Below are positions 33,636 to 42,895 of a stretch of 64,000 nt of DNA, piece after piece (the stretch's first letter is position 1; the number at the start of each line of letters is the position of its first letter). Under the pieces are notes generated by a model. The model had not been told where the DNA came from. It saw only the letters and a program-made list of their open reading frames with translations, and ran no database searches. The position numbers were made by a program, and so were the translations under genes. Source of the stretch: 55-13 sp964501275 (GTDB lineage Bacteria > Armatimonadota > Fimbriimonadia > Fimbriimonadales > Fimbriimonadaceae); assembly GCA_964501275.1 (NCBI GenBank), contig CAZCSP010000003.1, forward strand, positions 62,001-126,000. The letters run 5' to 3'.

Positions 33636-33722
33636 CCATTCGGTGGCTCTCTGTGCTCATCGGTGGTTCTTCCAATTGCCGAGATGAAACCACCGAAGGC
33701 CGCAGAGAACCACCGAAAGAGA
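33636..33722. repeat. CGGTGG/CTCTGTG inverted repeat
   Basis: TTCGGTGGCTCTCTGTGCTC and GGTGGTTCTTCC are answered by GAAACCACCGAAGG and CAGAGAACCACCGAA. The same wording occurs at 8880, 16545, 49270 and 52243. It lies between the convergent ends of the desaturase and DUF4126 genes and may act as a terminator. Confidence 0.7.
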
Positions 33723-33733
33723 GGTCGTGCTAG

Positions 33734-34330
33734 CTAATCTGCAACCGTTTTAATCCGCTTGGTGGCGACCCGCTTCTTGATGAACTTGTAGATGCGCGGC
33801 AGCATGAAGAGGGCGACCAGGACTCCGATGCCGACGATGATGAGGATCAGGACGGGGACGAAGGCGGCGGCGAAGGTCGAGCCGATGGCGTACACGTCCT
33901 CGGTGGTAGAGACGACGAAGTTGGAAACCGGCTCGGGCGAGGTATTCACCGCGGCTCGGGTCGTGGTCTTGGTGGTGTGGGAACCGAAGGCGAGGGTTCC
34001 GCCGATCAAAGCCGCGATCACCTTGATCGCTGGATCGTAGTCGCCAAACGCTCCGGCGGCCAGCACGGCTCCAGCGGGGATTCGGATGAAAGTGTGGACC
34101 ACGTCCCAGACCGAGTCGATGGCGGGCACTTTATCGGTGATGAACTCGATGACGAACAGAGTCGAGGAGACTCCGATGACCCACTGGTTTTCCAGGATCG
34201 AAAGCTCGCCGGGAAGCTGGAGCCCGCCATACTTGCCCAGCAAGCCGAGGATCGAGACCATGGCATAAAGCCGGATTCCCGACAACCAAGCCGCCCCCGC
34301 CGCCAGCGCCAAAGTATGAAAAAGGTCCAT
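33734..34330 (-). CDS. DUF4126 membrane protein
   Basis: A 198-residue protein with four to five membrane helices matching DUF4126: the N-terminus LALAAGAAWLSGIRLYAMV, a middle VIEFITDKVPAIDSVWDVVHT, IRIPAGAVLAAGAFGDY and a C-terminal helix FVPVLILIIVGIGVLVAL with a basic end. The function is unknown. I start at ATG 34330; the longer open frame runs into a palindromic repeat. Confidence 0.82.
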   Translation of the reverse strand: MDLFHTLALAAGAAWLSGIRLYAMVSILGLLGKYGGLQLPGELSILENQWVIGVSSTLFVIEFITDKVPAIDSVWDVVHTFIRIPAGAVLAAGAFGDYDPAIKVIAALIGGTLAFGSHTTKTTTRAAVNTSPEPVSNFVVSTTEDVYAIGSTFAAAFVPVLILIIVGIGVLVALFMLPRIYKFIKKRVATKRIKTVAD

Positions 34331-34376
34331 CGCCAGACTTATGACAAGAGACGGCGTCAAGGGGTTGCAGGGTCCT

Positions 34377-34511
34377 GGGAATGCTGGATTGCTTGATTGC
34401 TTGATTGCTGGAATGCCAGATTGTTGGAGCACTAAATCGGGGACTCGCCAACTCATCCTCATCTCGGACAGACAATCAAGCATTCGAGCAATCAAGCAAT
34501 CCAGCATTCCC
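34377..34511. repeat. Long inverted repeat of GATTGCTT units
   Basis: The left arm GGGAATGCTGGATTGCTTG (and on to 34408) and the right arm CAAGCAATCCAGCATTCCC (34473-34511) are inverted over ~31 bp. Within each arm GATTGCTT/AAGCAATC is repeated two or three times. It lies between the divergent DUF4126 and TamB starts. Confidence 0.8.
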
Positions 34512-34551
34512 CGCCCGTCGTCTATAGGGTAGGTTCCAGGATGGACAATAG

Positions 34552-37500
34552 ATGAGAGCGTGGTCCGGGTTGATACGGTTGGCGGCCCTGCTTGCTCCGG
34601 CGGCGATTTTGCTGTTCTGGGGCGGGTCGTATCTGCTTGCCTGCGCCAAATACCTCGCCAACCCGGGCGTCCCCTTGCGGATGTCCTACCGCACCCCCGG
34701 CGGCGACCTGCTCCTCACCGCCGACTCCTATGTTCTGAATACCGATAACGGCGACCTGACCGTAGTCAAGCCCAAGGTGACGGATCCCGCCGGCTCTGTG
34801 CTGTTCTATGCAGACCGGGTGGAAGCCCTGGGTCTGCCCTTGCTGGGGAACGAGACTCGCCGGGCCGTGGTGACCGTTCGCAACGCTTACGCCACCATCC
34901 AACGCAAGGCCGACGGCAAAATCGACCTCTTTGAATATCTGCCCGAGCAGGAGGGGCCATCGGGCGACTTCCCGTTTGCCGTGCAGATTAATAAAGGGAA
35001 GATTAAGTTCGTCGACGCTACCGGGGCGAACCGGTTTGTCCAAAACCTGAACCTCTCCGACGTACAGGTCGATGGGGTGGGCGACCGCTGGCTGGGCTCG
35101 GGGAACGCGACTCTGGAGAATGTCGGTGATCTTGCCTTGTCGGTCCAAAACCAGCCTGATGCCGGGGTGTGGGTTCGGGGACAGACGGATCGGCTGGAGT
35201 TGGCCGACCTTTACCGAGCTTTTAGAGAAATGCCCGAGGGGCGGGAAACGCCGGAACTGCGCGAGATCGATGCGAACTCGTTTGTGGTGCAGGGGCCATT
35301 CGAGGTGTTCCTGCCCAGCAAATCTCCGGCCCGAATCGAAGCGACTTTGTCCGCGGAGGCCGAGGGGTTCCGTTACGGGCGCGACTACCGGGCCGAGCGC
35401 CTGCGGTTTGAAGGCGTCGTCTCGGCGGATGGAGCGCAGGGGCGGGTGGATGGACGCGACCGGGGCCTGTCAGCCGACTTTGAAGGGTTTGTGAATTGGA
35501 AGAACGCGCTGGAGATCGATGGGAACCTGAACGCGAAGGCTCCCAATCTGGCGTCGCTTCCTTCTGCTCTGCGCACCCAGATTCCTCGGCACGTTGAGGT
35601 TCGAGGACCGTTGTCCTACGCGGGGCGGCTGGCCTACCGAGACGATCCCGGTTGGCGGCTCAATGGACGGGTCGAGGCCGCGTCGATATCTGCTTATGAG
35701 GAGTCGGTGGCGAGCCTGGCGGTGGACATCGACTACTCGGACGATCGGCTTGCGCTTGCAGTTCGTGAAGGAGCCTGGCGGGGAGCGCCTGTCGCGGGGC
35801 ACGTCGCGTTTGACCTCCGAACCGATGCCATCTCGGGGTCTTTGAATCTTGAAGGGATCAGCCTGACCAACTTGGCACGAAGGTTTCAGATCGACCGGTT
35901 TCAGGGTAGCGGTGACCTGGATGTTCTCTTGTCGGGCACCGCAGCGAAGCCTGTGGCCTTTATCCGCGCGGTTTCCCAAAACGTTTACACCTGGAACCCC
36001 GAGATCCCCGCTACCTCGGGCAAGTTCACTTTGGCGGCAACCCTTAAGGACAACCGCCTACGCTTCGATCAGGCATACTTGGTGACGTCCGCAGGGTCGA
36101 TTTCGGCAACGGGAAGTTACAATCTAGGTAACCAGCGGCTGAATCTAGTCGCGGTAGGGTCGGGGATCGACCTGGATCGAATGGACCCTGACTTGGAAGG
36201 GATCGCGAGATTCAAGGCGAACATTGGCGGCACCCTTTCCAAGCCGACCTATACCGGAACTGCCGAACTGTTCGGCCTCACCGTTCAAGACGAGCCGATC
36301 CCGATCATCACGACCAGTTTCAGCGGAAACCTGCACTCAGTGTTGGTAAACGATCTGAAGGTGGTAAAGGGGGCTTCTCAGGCGGTGGGGGAGGCGTCTT
36401 TGAGGTTTAAAGACTTGGCTTTGAACGGGGAGTTCCAAGCTTTGGGGGTGCAACTCAGCGACTTTCTCGGCGATGAGTATCTGGCTACCATCGACCTCTC
36501 CGACGCCCGCCTCTCTGGGACCCTCGCCCGCCCATCCTTCAACGCTACCGCCAAAGCGACGGACATCGTGATCCTGGGCAACAAGGTGGATAGCGCCGAG
36601 GCGGTGATCTCCTTCAAGTCCAACCTGCTGGAAGTCGACGACTTTGCGGCTCAGCTTGGCGAGGGGACCGTTCTGGGGTTCTTGAGCTACGATGTGGAGA
36701 AGCAGTTTGGGCAGGCCAGCTTCTTGGCGGAGAAAATCGCCCTGGAGAACTTCTTCCCCCCGAACCTGGGAGCGAGCATGACCGCGGAGCTCTCGGGCGA
36801 GGCGGGGATAACCTTTGAGGATGGGAAGTTCAAGCAGGGTTCGGGAGAAGGGCAGTTGGCCGATGTGTCGGTTAACCAAACTCCCTTGGGAGGCGGAGAT
36901 TGGAAGTTCAGCGCTGATGGGACCCAGATTAAAGGGGATGCGTTTGTAGGCGGGTTAGACAGTTCACTCGACCTTTCCGGGATCAGCTACCAATTGGAGT
37001 CGGGTGAGATCGGAGGGAATGTGTGGCTCCGCAATCTTTCGGTGCAGGATATATACAAGATTACGAAGCCATACCTGCCAGTTGAAGATATTCAGATGAA
37101 CAGTCTCCTGGAGCGGACTTCGGGAACAGTTGGGCTTTCCGCCGACTTGGGAGGAACGGCGCAAAACATCGAGTTGGAGAACGGCAGTTTCACGGCGGAA
37201 ACACTCCAGGTTCGCATCAGCGACGAGCCCAAGCCTTCGTTTCGACCCCTCGGAACCATGAGCGCGATGTTCGACCGGCACGGGCAAACCTGGCAGATCG
37301 CCAGCCTCTTGTGGCAAGGGGGGCCAATAGGCATTGATGCCAAAGGCACGTTTACCGAATCGGGTGCGATCAGTATTGACGGGCGCATCGAGGACTTGGA
37401 CCTCTCCTACATGGGAATCTACGAGCCCTCTCTGGCAAATCTGGTCGGGAAGATCGATTCCGACTTCAGCTTGATGGGCACGACCGCTGAGCCTATTCTC

Positions 37501-39174
37501 CGGGCCAGCCCAGTCACCGACAACAAGGCGGTGGACGCAGAAGGGAATCCCATCCCCGGGATCGGTTTTACCACGGAAGTCCAGGGAACGGCCAGCCGCC
37601 GTCAACTGCTACATCCATTCAACTTTTCCTTTCACGAGTTGACGATATCCAACTGGGCAAATGGGCAAGGAGGCGTCGAGGGGCAGGCCAGTCTTGACTT
37701 CGAAGGCTACGGCGGCAACCTGAGCTTGAATCTTCCCTTCCGATTCCCCTTCGACCTCGTTCCCGGCGCACCGGTCGCGGCCAAGTTGATGGTCAACAAC
37801 CGCGAGGTTCGGGATATCGACCAGCTTGCCACCATCTTCAACCCTACACTGAGCGAGGGCAACGTCTTTGGCCAGATCGACGTCTCGGGCACCAAGGAGA
37901 ACCTGATCACCGTGGGCGACGTCGAGTTGAATGCCTCCCGACTTGTCTTGAATGAAGGCGGGCAGGAGTTCAACGGAGTCAAGGCTTTGGTTCAATTCAG
38001 GCCCCAGGAGCTATCCGCCAATTTGACTGGAACCAGCGCTCGGGGAGGCGATGTCGAGGCGAAGGCGGCGGCTCGGATTCCAAGTCTGGATGAGATCCTT
38101 CGCCAACTGCGCGGAGGAACGATTACCGAGCTCCTGAACTCGCCGCTTACCGGGGCCGTGAGTTCTCGCGAGTTGGCGGCGCGGTTGAAACTGGGAACGG
38201 ACGGGTTTGCGGAGTCCACAGTGACTTCAGATCTCACCCTTGGCGGCACATTGAAAGAACCGGCGCTGCAAGGCGAGGTGAAGCTTGCCGACTCCTCCCT
38301 CACTATGCCCAGCGAGTTTCCAACTTCGGAAACTGCCGGCCAACTGACGGTGAATCCGCAGTTCGACTTGCGCGTGAGGACCCTCAACCCCGCCCGATTC
38401 AAAACCTCCACCGCCGAGATCGATATGGAGGGAGGAGGGACGATCCAGGGAGACTTCACCTCTCTGGAAGCGAGCGCCCTTCTTCGCGTCACACGAGGGA
38501 TTTTGAGATTGCCCACGACCCGTGTCACCCTGGAGCCGGGCGGGACGATTGAGCCGCATTTCACCCTCAGCAACGGCAGTTCCGACGCGCGGGTCGATGT
38601 GGAGATTGAAGGGAAGACGCGGGTTGTGACGGCATCGCGATACGGCGAGGGCGCCCAGCGCTACGATGTCACCCTCGACGTGCGCGGAGACCTGCTGAAG
38701 GATGGCGGTCTGAACCTGACCGCTACCAGCGACCCAGGGGACCTGAGCCAAGATGAAATCCTCGCACTTTTGGGTCAAGTGAGCCTGATTGAAGGAATCG
38801 CGAGTGGCGTACAGAGCGGCAATGCGGAGGCGCAAATCCGGGATGCCTTGGTGGGGATCGCCGTGCCGTACCTGCTCGACCCCGTTACCTCCAAGCTTGC
38901 AGCCGCCTTTACGCTTGACTACCTCACTCTGGACATCAACGCGTTGGATGGTGCGACCATCTACTTCGCGAAGACGCTGAGCAATCGTTTTGTTTTGCAG
39001 GGTAGCCGCCAGGTGTCGCAGATCAACCAGAACTACCCCCTCAAATACGACCTCCGCCTCTCCTACCAAATGCGCTTCGGCAACCGAGCGGATCGCCGCC
39101 GGCTGAACTTCCTGGTCGGCCTGGACGAGATGCGTCCTTGGAAGATTGCGGTGGAGTACACGTTCCGATTCTGA
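34552..39174 (+). CDS. tamB: TamB-like translocation/assembly protein (AsmA-like superfamily)
   Basis: A 1540-residue protein with an N-terminal membrane anchor (~8-30) and then a very long periplasmic part built of repeating beta strands. The C-terminus has the DUF490/TamB signature: LSQDEILALLGQVSLIEG and later strands, ending in the aromatic YTFRF typical of outer-membrane-associated proteins. TamB-like proteins bridge the inner and outer membranes and are linked to lipid transport or insertion of outer-membrane proteins. No BamA/TamA gene is next to it. A 4-codon ATG frame (34541-34555) overlaps its start as ATGA. Confidence 0.9.
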   Translation: MRAWSGLIRLAALLAPAAILLFWGGSYLLACAKYLANPGVPLRMSYRTPGGDLLLTADSYVLNTDNGDLTVVKPKVTDPAGSVLFYADRVEALGLPLLGNETRRAVVTVRNAYATIQRKADGKIDLFEYLPEQEGPSGDFPFAVQINKGKIKFVDATGANRFVQNLNLSDVQVDGVGDRWLGSGNATLENVGDLALSVQNQPDAGVWVRGQTDRLELADLYRAFREMPEGRETPELREIDANSFVVQGPFEVFLPSKSPARIEATLSAEAEGFRYGRDYRAERLRFEGVVSADGAQGRVDGRDRGLSADFEGFVNWKNALEIDGNLNAKAPNLASLPSALRTQIPRHVEVRGPLSYAGRLAYRDDPGWRLNGRVEAASISAYEESVASLAVDIDYSDDRLALAVREGAWRGAPVAGHVAFDLRTDAISGSLNLEGISLTNLARRFQIDRFQGSGDLDVLLSGTAAKPVAFIRAVSQNVYTWNPEIPATSGKFTLAATLKDNRLRFDQAYLVTSAGSISATGSYNLGNQRLNLVAVGSGIDLDRMDPDLEGIARFKANIGGTLSKPTYTGTAELFGLTVQDEPIPIITTSFSGNLHSVLVNDLKVVKGASQAVGEASLRFKDLALNGEFQALGVQLSDFLGDEYLATIDLSDARLSGTLARPSFNATAKATDIVILGNKVDSAEAVISFKSNLLEVDDFAAQLGEGTVLGFLSYDVEKQFGQASFLAEKIALENFFPPNLGASMTAELSGEAGITFEDGKFKQGSGEGQLADVSVNQTPLGGGDWKFSADGTQIKGDAFVGGLDSSLDLSGISYQLESGEIGGNVWLRNLSVQDIYKITKPYLPVEDIQMNSLLERTSGTVGLSADLGGTAQNIELENGSFTAETLQVRISDEPKPSFRPLGTMSAMFDRHGQTWQIASLLWQGGPIGIDAKGTFTESGAISIDGRIEDLDLSYMGIYEPSLANLVGKIDSDFSLMGTTAEPILRASPVTDNKAVDAEGNPIPGIGFTTEVQGTASRRQLLHPFNFSFHELTISNWANGQGGVEGQASLDFEGYGGNLSLNLPFRFPFDLVPGAPVAAKLMVNNREVRDIDQLATIFNPTLSEGNVFGQIDVSGTKENLITVGDVELNASRLVLNEGGQEFNGVKALVQFRPQELSANLTGTSARGGDVEAKAAARIPSLDEILRQLRGGTITELLNSPLTGAVSSRELAARLKLGTDGFAESTVTSDLTLGGTLKEPALQGEVKLADSSLTMPSEFPTSETAGQLTVNPQFDLRVRTLNPARFKTSTAEIDMEGGGTIQGDFTSLEASALLRVTRGILRLPTTRVTLEPGGTIEPHFTLSNGSSDARVDVEIEGKTRVVTASRYGEGAQRYDVTLDVRGDLLKDGGLNLTATSDPGDLSQDEILALLGQVSLIEGIASGVQSGNAEAQIRDALVGIAVPYLLDPVTSKLAAAFTLDYLTLDINALDGATIYFAKTLSNRFVLQGSRQVSQINQNYPLKYDLRLSYQMRFGNRADRRRLNFLVGLDEMRPWKIAVEYTFRF

Positions 39175-39342
39175 CCAATGGACCTCTGATCTCCAGATCG
39201 GCCAGCTAACACTTGTGTGTATCCGCTGCACACAGAGCCAGCCTCAAGAAAAGACCATTTACCACGGAAACTAAGAGCGCAAAGAGAGGCCGCCGGCTTC
39301 CGTGCCGACGACCTTGGAGTGGAGGTTGCGCTGTCAGTCCAA

Positions 39343-40773
39343 CTAGCCTCGGAGCAAGCTGAGAACCGCTTGCGGAGCCTGATTGGCCTGGGCCAGCACG
39401 GACATACCGGCTTGCTGCAGGATTTGCCACTTGGAGAAGTTGGTCATCTCGGCGGCGACGTCGGTATCTCGGATGGTCGATTCGGTGGCAGCGAGGCTCT
39501 CTCGGGCAACTCCCAACGACCGGATGTTGGACTCCAGAATGTTCCTCTGGAAGCTGCCGATCTGGCCTCGGGCCTTGGAGACCTGCTCGATGGCGGCGTC
39601 GATGACCTTCATGGCGTCGTTCGCGCCGCTGGCGGAGGTCATGTCGAGATTGCTCATGTTGAATCCCGCGACGATTCCCTCGCCCAGTTGGCTGGCGGCA
39701 AAATTGCCGAGCGAAAGGTTCGTCGTCTGCCCCGCGTTGGCGCCGATCTGGAACTGGCTGCTGCCAACCGTGACCTGGCCGATGGTGGCGTTCTGCATGG
39801 ATGCGGTGACGTTCCCAGCGGCGGTCAGGCGGATGGTATTGCCGTCCGCATCGCTAAGGGTGAGGCCGTTGTTGCCGTTCTGGCTGGACGTGAAGAGGGC
39901 CGTAGCCGTTCCCACCTGGACCGTGGCGAGGGCATTGACGCCGACTGCGGAAGTGGACCCTGCGCCGCCGACTCGGATGACGCCGTTCGCGTCGGTGAGG
40001 TCGATTCTGGCGTTGGAGCCGTAGGCGTTAGTGCTGAGGACGAGGTCGGTGCCGTTGTGGGTGGCAAAGACGCCGGTCTGACCTTGCGCCGCATTGATCT
40101 GGTCGATCACCTGTTGGACGGTCGTGGTCGAACTGGCGGTGAAAGTGACTCCGTTGATGGAGAAGGACCCTGCCGCAACGGTCTCGCCCAAAGTCGCAGC
40201 GACTCCAGTAACCGTCGCCTGGGTGGCGGCCTGGGTGAGCGTGGCGACGACCGACGTGTTGCTAGTGATAGCCGCCCCCGCAAACTGGCCGCCCAAGTTG
40301 ATGGCACTGACCAAGTTGCCCGCGACGGAATTGGCGTTGACTCCCGAGCTGCCATCGAGCAGTCGCTTAGTGCCGAACTGAGTCTGCTGGGCGATGCGGG
40401 TGATGGACTGGGAGATGGATTGAAGCTGAGTCTGGTTGGCTTGGATGGCCGATTGGCTCATCGTACCGGTGTTGGCGCTGGAGACGGCGAGGCCGCGAGC
40501 GTCGCGTAGAAGTCGGTTGATTTCGTCGAGAGCTCCTTCGGCGGTTTTCGCATAATTGACCGCGTCCTGGCTGTTGCGCAGAGCAGCGTCCAGGCCGTTG
40601 AGCTGGGCGCGGAAGTTTTCCGAGATGATTAGGCCGGCGGGATCGTCGGCGGCGGAATTGATCCGCAGACCGGTCGAGAGTCGAGTGATCGACTGGTTGA
40701 AATTGGCGCTGGTTTGGCCTACGTTTCGTAGGGCGTTCATGGCCGCTACGTTAGTGTTGATTCTGAATGACAT
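39343..40773 (-). CDS. Flagellin
   Basis: A 476-residue flagellin. The N-terminal D0/D1 helices read SFRINTNVAAMNALRNV, SITRLSTGLRINSAADDPAG and GALDEINRLLRDARGLAV. The C-terminal D0/D1 ends in EMTNFSKWQILQQAGMSVLA and VLSLLRG. The central variable part (~150-350) holds a flagellin-IN-like motif (GSFSINGVTFTA, QQVIDQINAA). It is exported by the flagellar type III system. A strong GGAGGAA Shine-Dalgarno precedes the ATG, unlike many neighbours. No other flagellar structural genes are in the window. Confidence 0.97.
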   Translation of the reverse strand: MSFRINTNVAAMNALRNVGQTSANFNQSITRLSTGLRINSAADDPAGLIISENFRAQLNGLDAALRNSQDAVNYAKTAEGALDEINRLLRDARGLAVSSANTGTMSQSAIQANQTQLQSISQSITRIAQQTQFGTKRLLDGSSGVNANSVAGNLVSAINLGGQFAGAAITSNTSVVATLTQAATQATVTGVAATLGETVAAGSFSINGVTFTASSTTTVQQVIDQINAAQGQTGVFATHNGTDLVLSTNAYGSNARIDLTDANGVIRVGGAGSTSAVGVNALATVQVGTATALFTSSQNGNNGLTLSDADGNTIRLTAAGNVTASMQNATIGQVTVGSSQFQIGANAGQTTNLSLGNFAASQLGEGIVAGFNMSNLDMTSASGANDAMKVIDAAIEQVSKARGQIGSFQRNILESNIRSLGVARESLAATESTIRDTDVAAEMTNFSKWQILQQAGMSVLAQANQAPQAVLSLLRG

Positions 40774-40929
40774 GCGTTTCCTCCGTGACTCGCTTGAGTG
40801 GCCGCGACCCCGCGGGGCCCTTTCTGCGGCGCACTGTAAACATCACCAGGGGAATTCCACGTCCAATTACTGGGGTATCACAGTATAATTACCAGGTTAA
40901 AGGGCTACCTGGGAAAAATGCGTGGGGGT
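40774..40929. promoter_or_regulatory. Flagellin upstream region
   Basis: It holds the Shine-Dalgarno (40779-40785), a G+C-rich hairpin around CCCCGCGGGG and, on the minus strand, a TATACT box (about 40885). No sigma-28 consensus is recognised. This DNA is also the space behind the sigma factor gene's stop. Confidence 0.45.
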
Positions 40930-41781
40930 CTACTTGAGGAGGTCTTTGAGGCGCTTTCGTTGGGCAAGGACGCGCAGCTTCTTGATCGCCTGCACCTCGA
41001 TCTGCCGAACTCTCTCCCGAGAAAGCTTCAAATCCTTCGCGACGTCCTCTTGAAGCGGGCCTTCGGAGCCATCGAGCCGAAAGCGCTGGCGCATTACCCG
41101 CTGTTCACGCTCATTCAACTCGCAGATGATACGCTGAAGTTCATCGACCATCTCTTGGCTGAGGACGGTCGATTCGGGATCGATGTTCTTGTTGTCCTTG
41201 ATTAGGCCTGCCAGGGTCATGCCTCCGCTATCGCCGACGGACATATCCAAAGAGAGAAGTTCTTGGGACGCCTGGACCAACGTCGCCAACTTCTTGGCGG
41301 ATATCCCCATTGCGGACGCAATCTGATCGGGGCTGGGGTCCATACCAAGTTCTCGGGCAAGGCGCAGTTTTTCTCGCTCTATCTTCCGTAGCGATTGAGA
41401 GACATGGGCGGGCAAGCGAATGGCCTTGGACTTGTTATCGATGGCTCGTCCGATCGCCTGGCGAATCCAATGGGTGGCGTAGGTGGAGAACCGGAAACCC
41501 TTGTCGGGATCAAAGCGTTCGGCGGCCTGAATCAACCCGATTGCGCCTTCTTGAATGAGGTCTTCCAGAGGAATCGAGCGGTTGCGATAGGTCTTGGCGA
41601 TATTGATGACCAACCGCATATTGGATTCGATCAGACGTTGGCGGGCGCCCCTATCACCCTCTTGCACGGCTCTGGTGAGATAGATCTCCTCCTCAGACGT
41701 GAGCAGAGGCGCCTGCGTCAGGCGTCCGAGATAGCTAGGTATCCCGTCGTCGAACTCCGATACATGCGGATGCGCGCTCAT
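40930..41781 (-). CDS. Sigma-70-family RNA polymerase sigma factor (group 2-like)
   Basis: A 283-residue primary-like sigma factor. Region 1.2 is at the N-terminus (SYLGRLTQAPLLTSEEE), region 2 reads LIESNMRLVINIAKTYRN, LEDLIQEGAIGLIQAAERFD and GFRFSTYATHWIRQAI, region 3 follows, and region 4.2 is LSRERVRQIEVQAIKKLR. It lacks the long N-terminal region 1.1 and the non-conserved region of a housekeeping RpoD, which suggests an alternative group 2 sigma. It is downstream of a secreted-protein gene and upstream of flagellin. Confidence 0.95.
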   Translation of the reverse strand: MSAHPHVSEFDDGIPSYLGRLTQAPLLTSEEEIYLTRAVQEGDRGARQRLIESNMRLVINIAKTYRNRSIPLEDLIQEGAIGLIQAAERFDPDKGFRFSTYATHWIRQAIGRAIDNKSKAIRLPAHVSQSLRKIEREKLRLARELGMDPSPDQIASAMGISAKKLATLVQASQELLSLDMSVGDSGGMTLAGLIKDNKNIDPESTVLSQEMVDELQRIICELNEREQRVMRQRFRLDGSEGPLQEDVAKDLKLSRERVRQIEVQAIKKLRVLAQRKRLKDLLK

Positions 41782-41926
41782 TCAGTAACTGCTCAACCCC
41801 TGGCTACAAGTTCACGAAGGGTCTCAACGATGATGTCTTTGGCAAGCCTTGTGCCACTGGCCGATTGAAAACAAGGTTCTCTTTAATGCAGACGTAATCA
41901 GATCGTGGAGTGTTTCCGAATGACGA

Positions 41927-42895
41927 CTATCGCCGCAGATAGAGTTCAACCTTGGTGGCGAGAATTCTACCAAATCGGTCACGTTGATACACCAGAGAAA
42001 ACCGCAACCCCCTCTCAATCGCTTGCGCGGTGACGGGTTTTCCTTCCAAGAAAAACTTGGTTTGGGAGTTGTACGAAATGTGGAGGCTCCGATTGTCGGA
42101 GGCGATGACGTCGAACATGGAGAGCTTGGGAATGAGGACCAGGGTGTGCCCGGTCAGTTTGCCGGAATCGGGCAACGCGGGTTTGCGAACCACCTTCTTT
42201 TCCTCTTCCGCCGCTTTCGATTTCGAGGCGGATTTAGGCAGAGCGATGGGTGAGTCTGAGACCTCGACGAGCCAAGTGTCCAATGTGGGCAGGGTTCGAC
42301 CTTTCAGATAAACCATCTGGCCGACCTTGAGGTCGCTGAGGCTGGCGTCAGGCGTGTCCTTGAGTTGGACTTTGCTCTTGTCCGTCGCCCGGTAGCTGAA
42401 TTTCGATCCGTCGGGAAACTTGACCATGACAAACTTTGAATCCACCTTCTCGATGGTTCCCAGTTGCGGCTCTTTGCGAACCTTATCCAACCATTTCCAG
42501 GTTTCCTTGTCGGCAAGCTCCCGAAGAATAGGGGGATCATTGTCGACTTTGACTCGGGCGAAGACGGAGTCTCCCGCTTTCAGATCGTCCCGCTTGGCGG
42601 CTGCCTTGCCTTTCCAGAAGCGGGTGTCATGCTCGTCATCCACCGCGAGAGGTTCTGTGCCTACCTGGAGGATAAAGCCCCGCTCGGTGACTTCCAAAAC
42701 CTTGGCTTCCAGAATCTCGTTTTCTGCGCGAACAGAGGCGAAAGCTAGTATCGTGGCGAGGCAGAGGATACACTTCGCGCAGGAATGAACGAAACCGCGT
42801 TTGTCTCGAAGAGGGAGCCGGACTGGAAAAGGTTGACCTTCTTGTGCGACCGCGCAGACGCCACGATTAAGAATCTGAAACCGGAAGAGTTGCAT
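41927..42895 (-). CDS. Exported hypothetical protein with unclear start
   Basis: The mature part (~250 residues) is beta-rich and charged with SH3-like repeats (AGDSVFARVKVDND, VGQMVYLKGRTL) and a Lys/Ala/Glu-rich linker. A signal peptide is obvious (CILCLATILAFASVRA), but no ATG, GTG or TTG precedes it in frame nearby. The only ATG, at 42895, would give a ~40-residue pre-sequence and a 111-nt overlap with the divergent SpoIIM gene. A rare start (ATC at 42769 is well placed) is possible. The function is unknown. Confidence 0.6.
   Translation of the reverse strand: MQLFRFQILNRGVCAVAQEGQPFPVRLPLRDKRGFVHSCAKCILCLATILAFASVRAENEILEAKVLEVTERGFILQVGTEPLAVDDEHDTRFWKGKAAAKRDDLKAGDSVFARVKVDNDPPILRELADKETWKWLDKVRKEPQLGTIEKVDSKFVMVKFPDGSKFSYRATDKSKVQLKDTPDASLSDLKVGQMVYLKGRTLPTLDTWLVEVSDSPIALPKSASKSKAAEEEKKVVRKPALPDSGKLTGHTLVLIPKLSMFDVIASDNRSLHISYNSQTKFFLEGKPVTAQAIERGLRFSLVYQRDRFGRILATKVELYLRR

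Noticed and set aside
39217..40509. A 430-codon plus-strand frame opposite flagellin
   Set aside because: It is antisense to a clear flagellin and is low-complexity Gly/Asp/Val; it has no family features.
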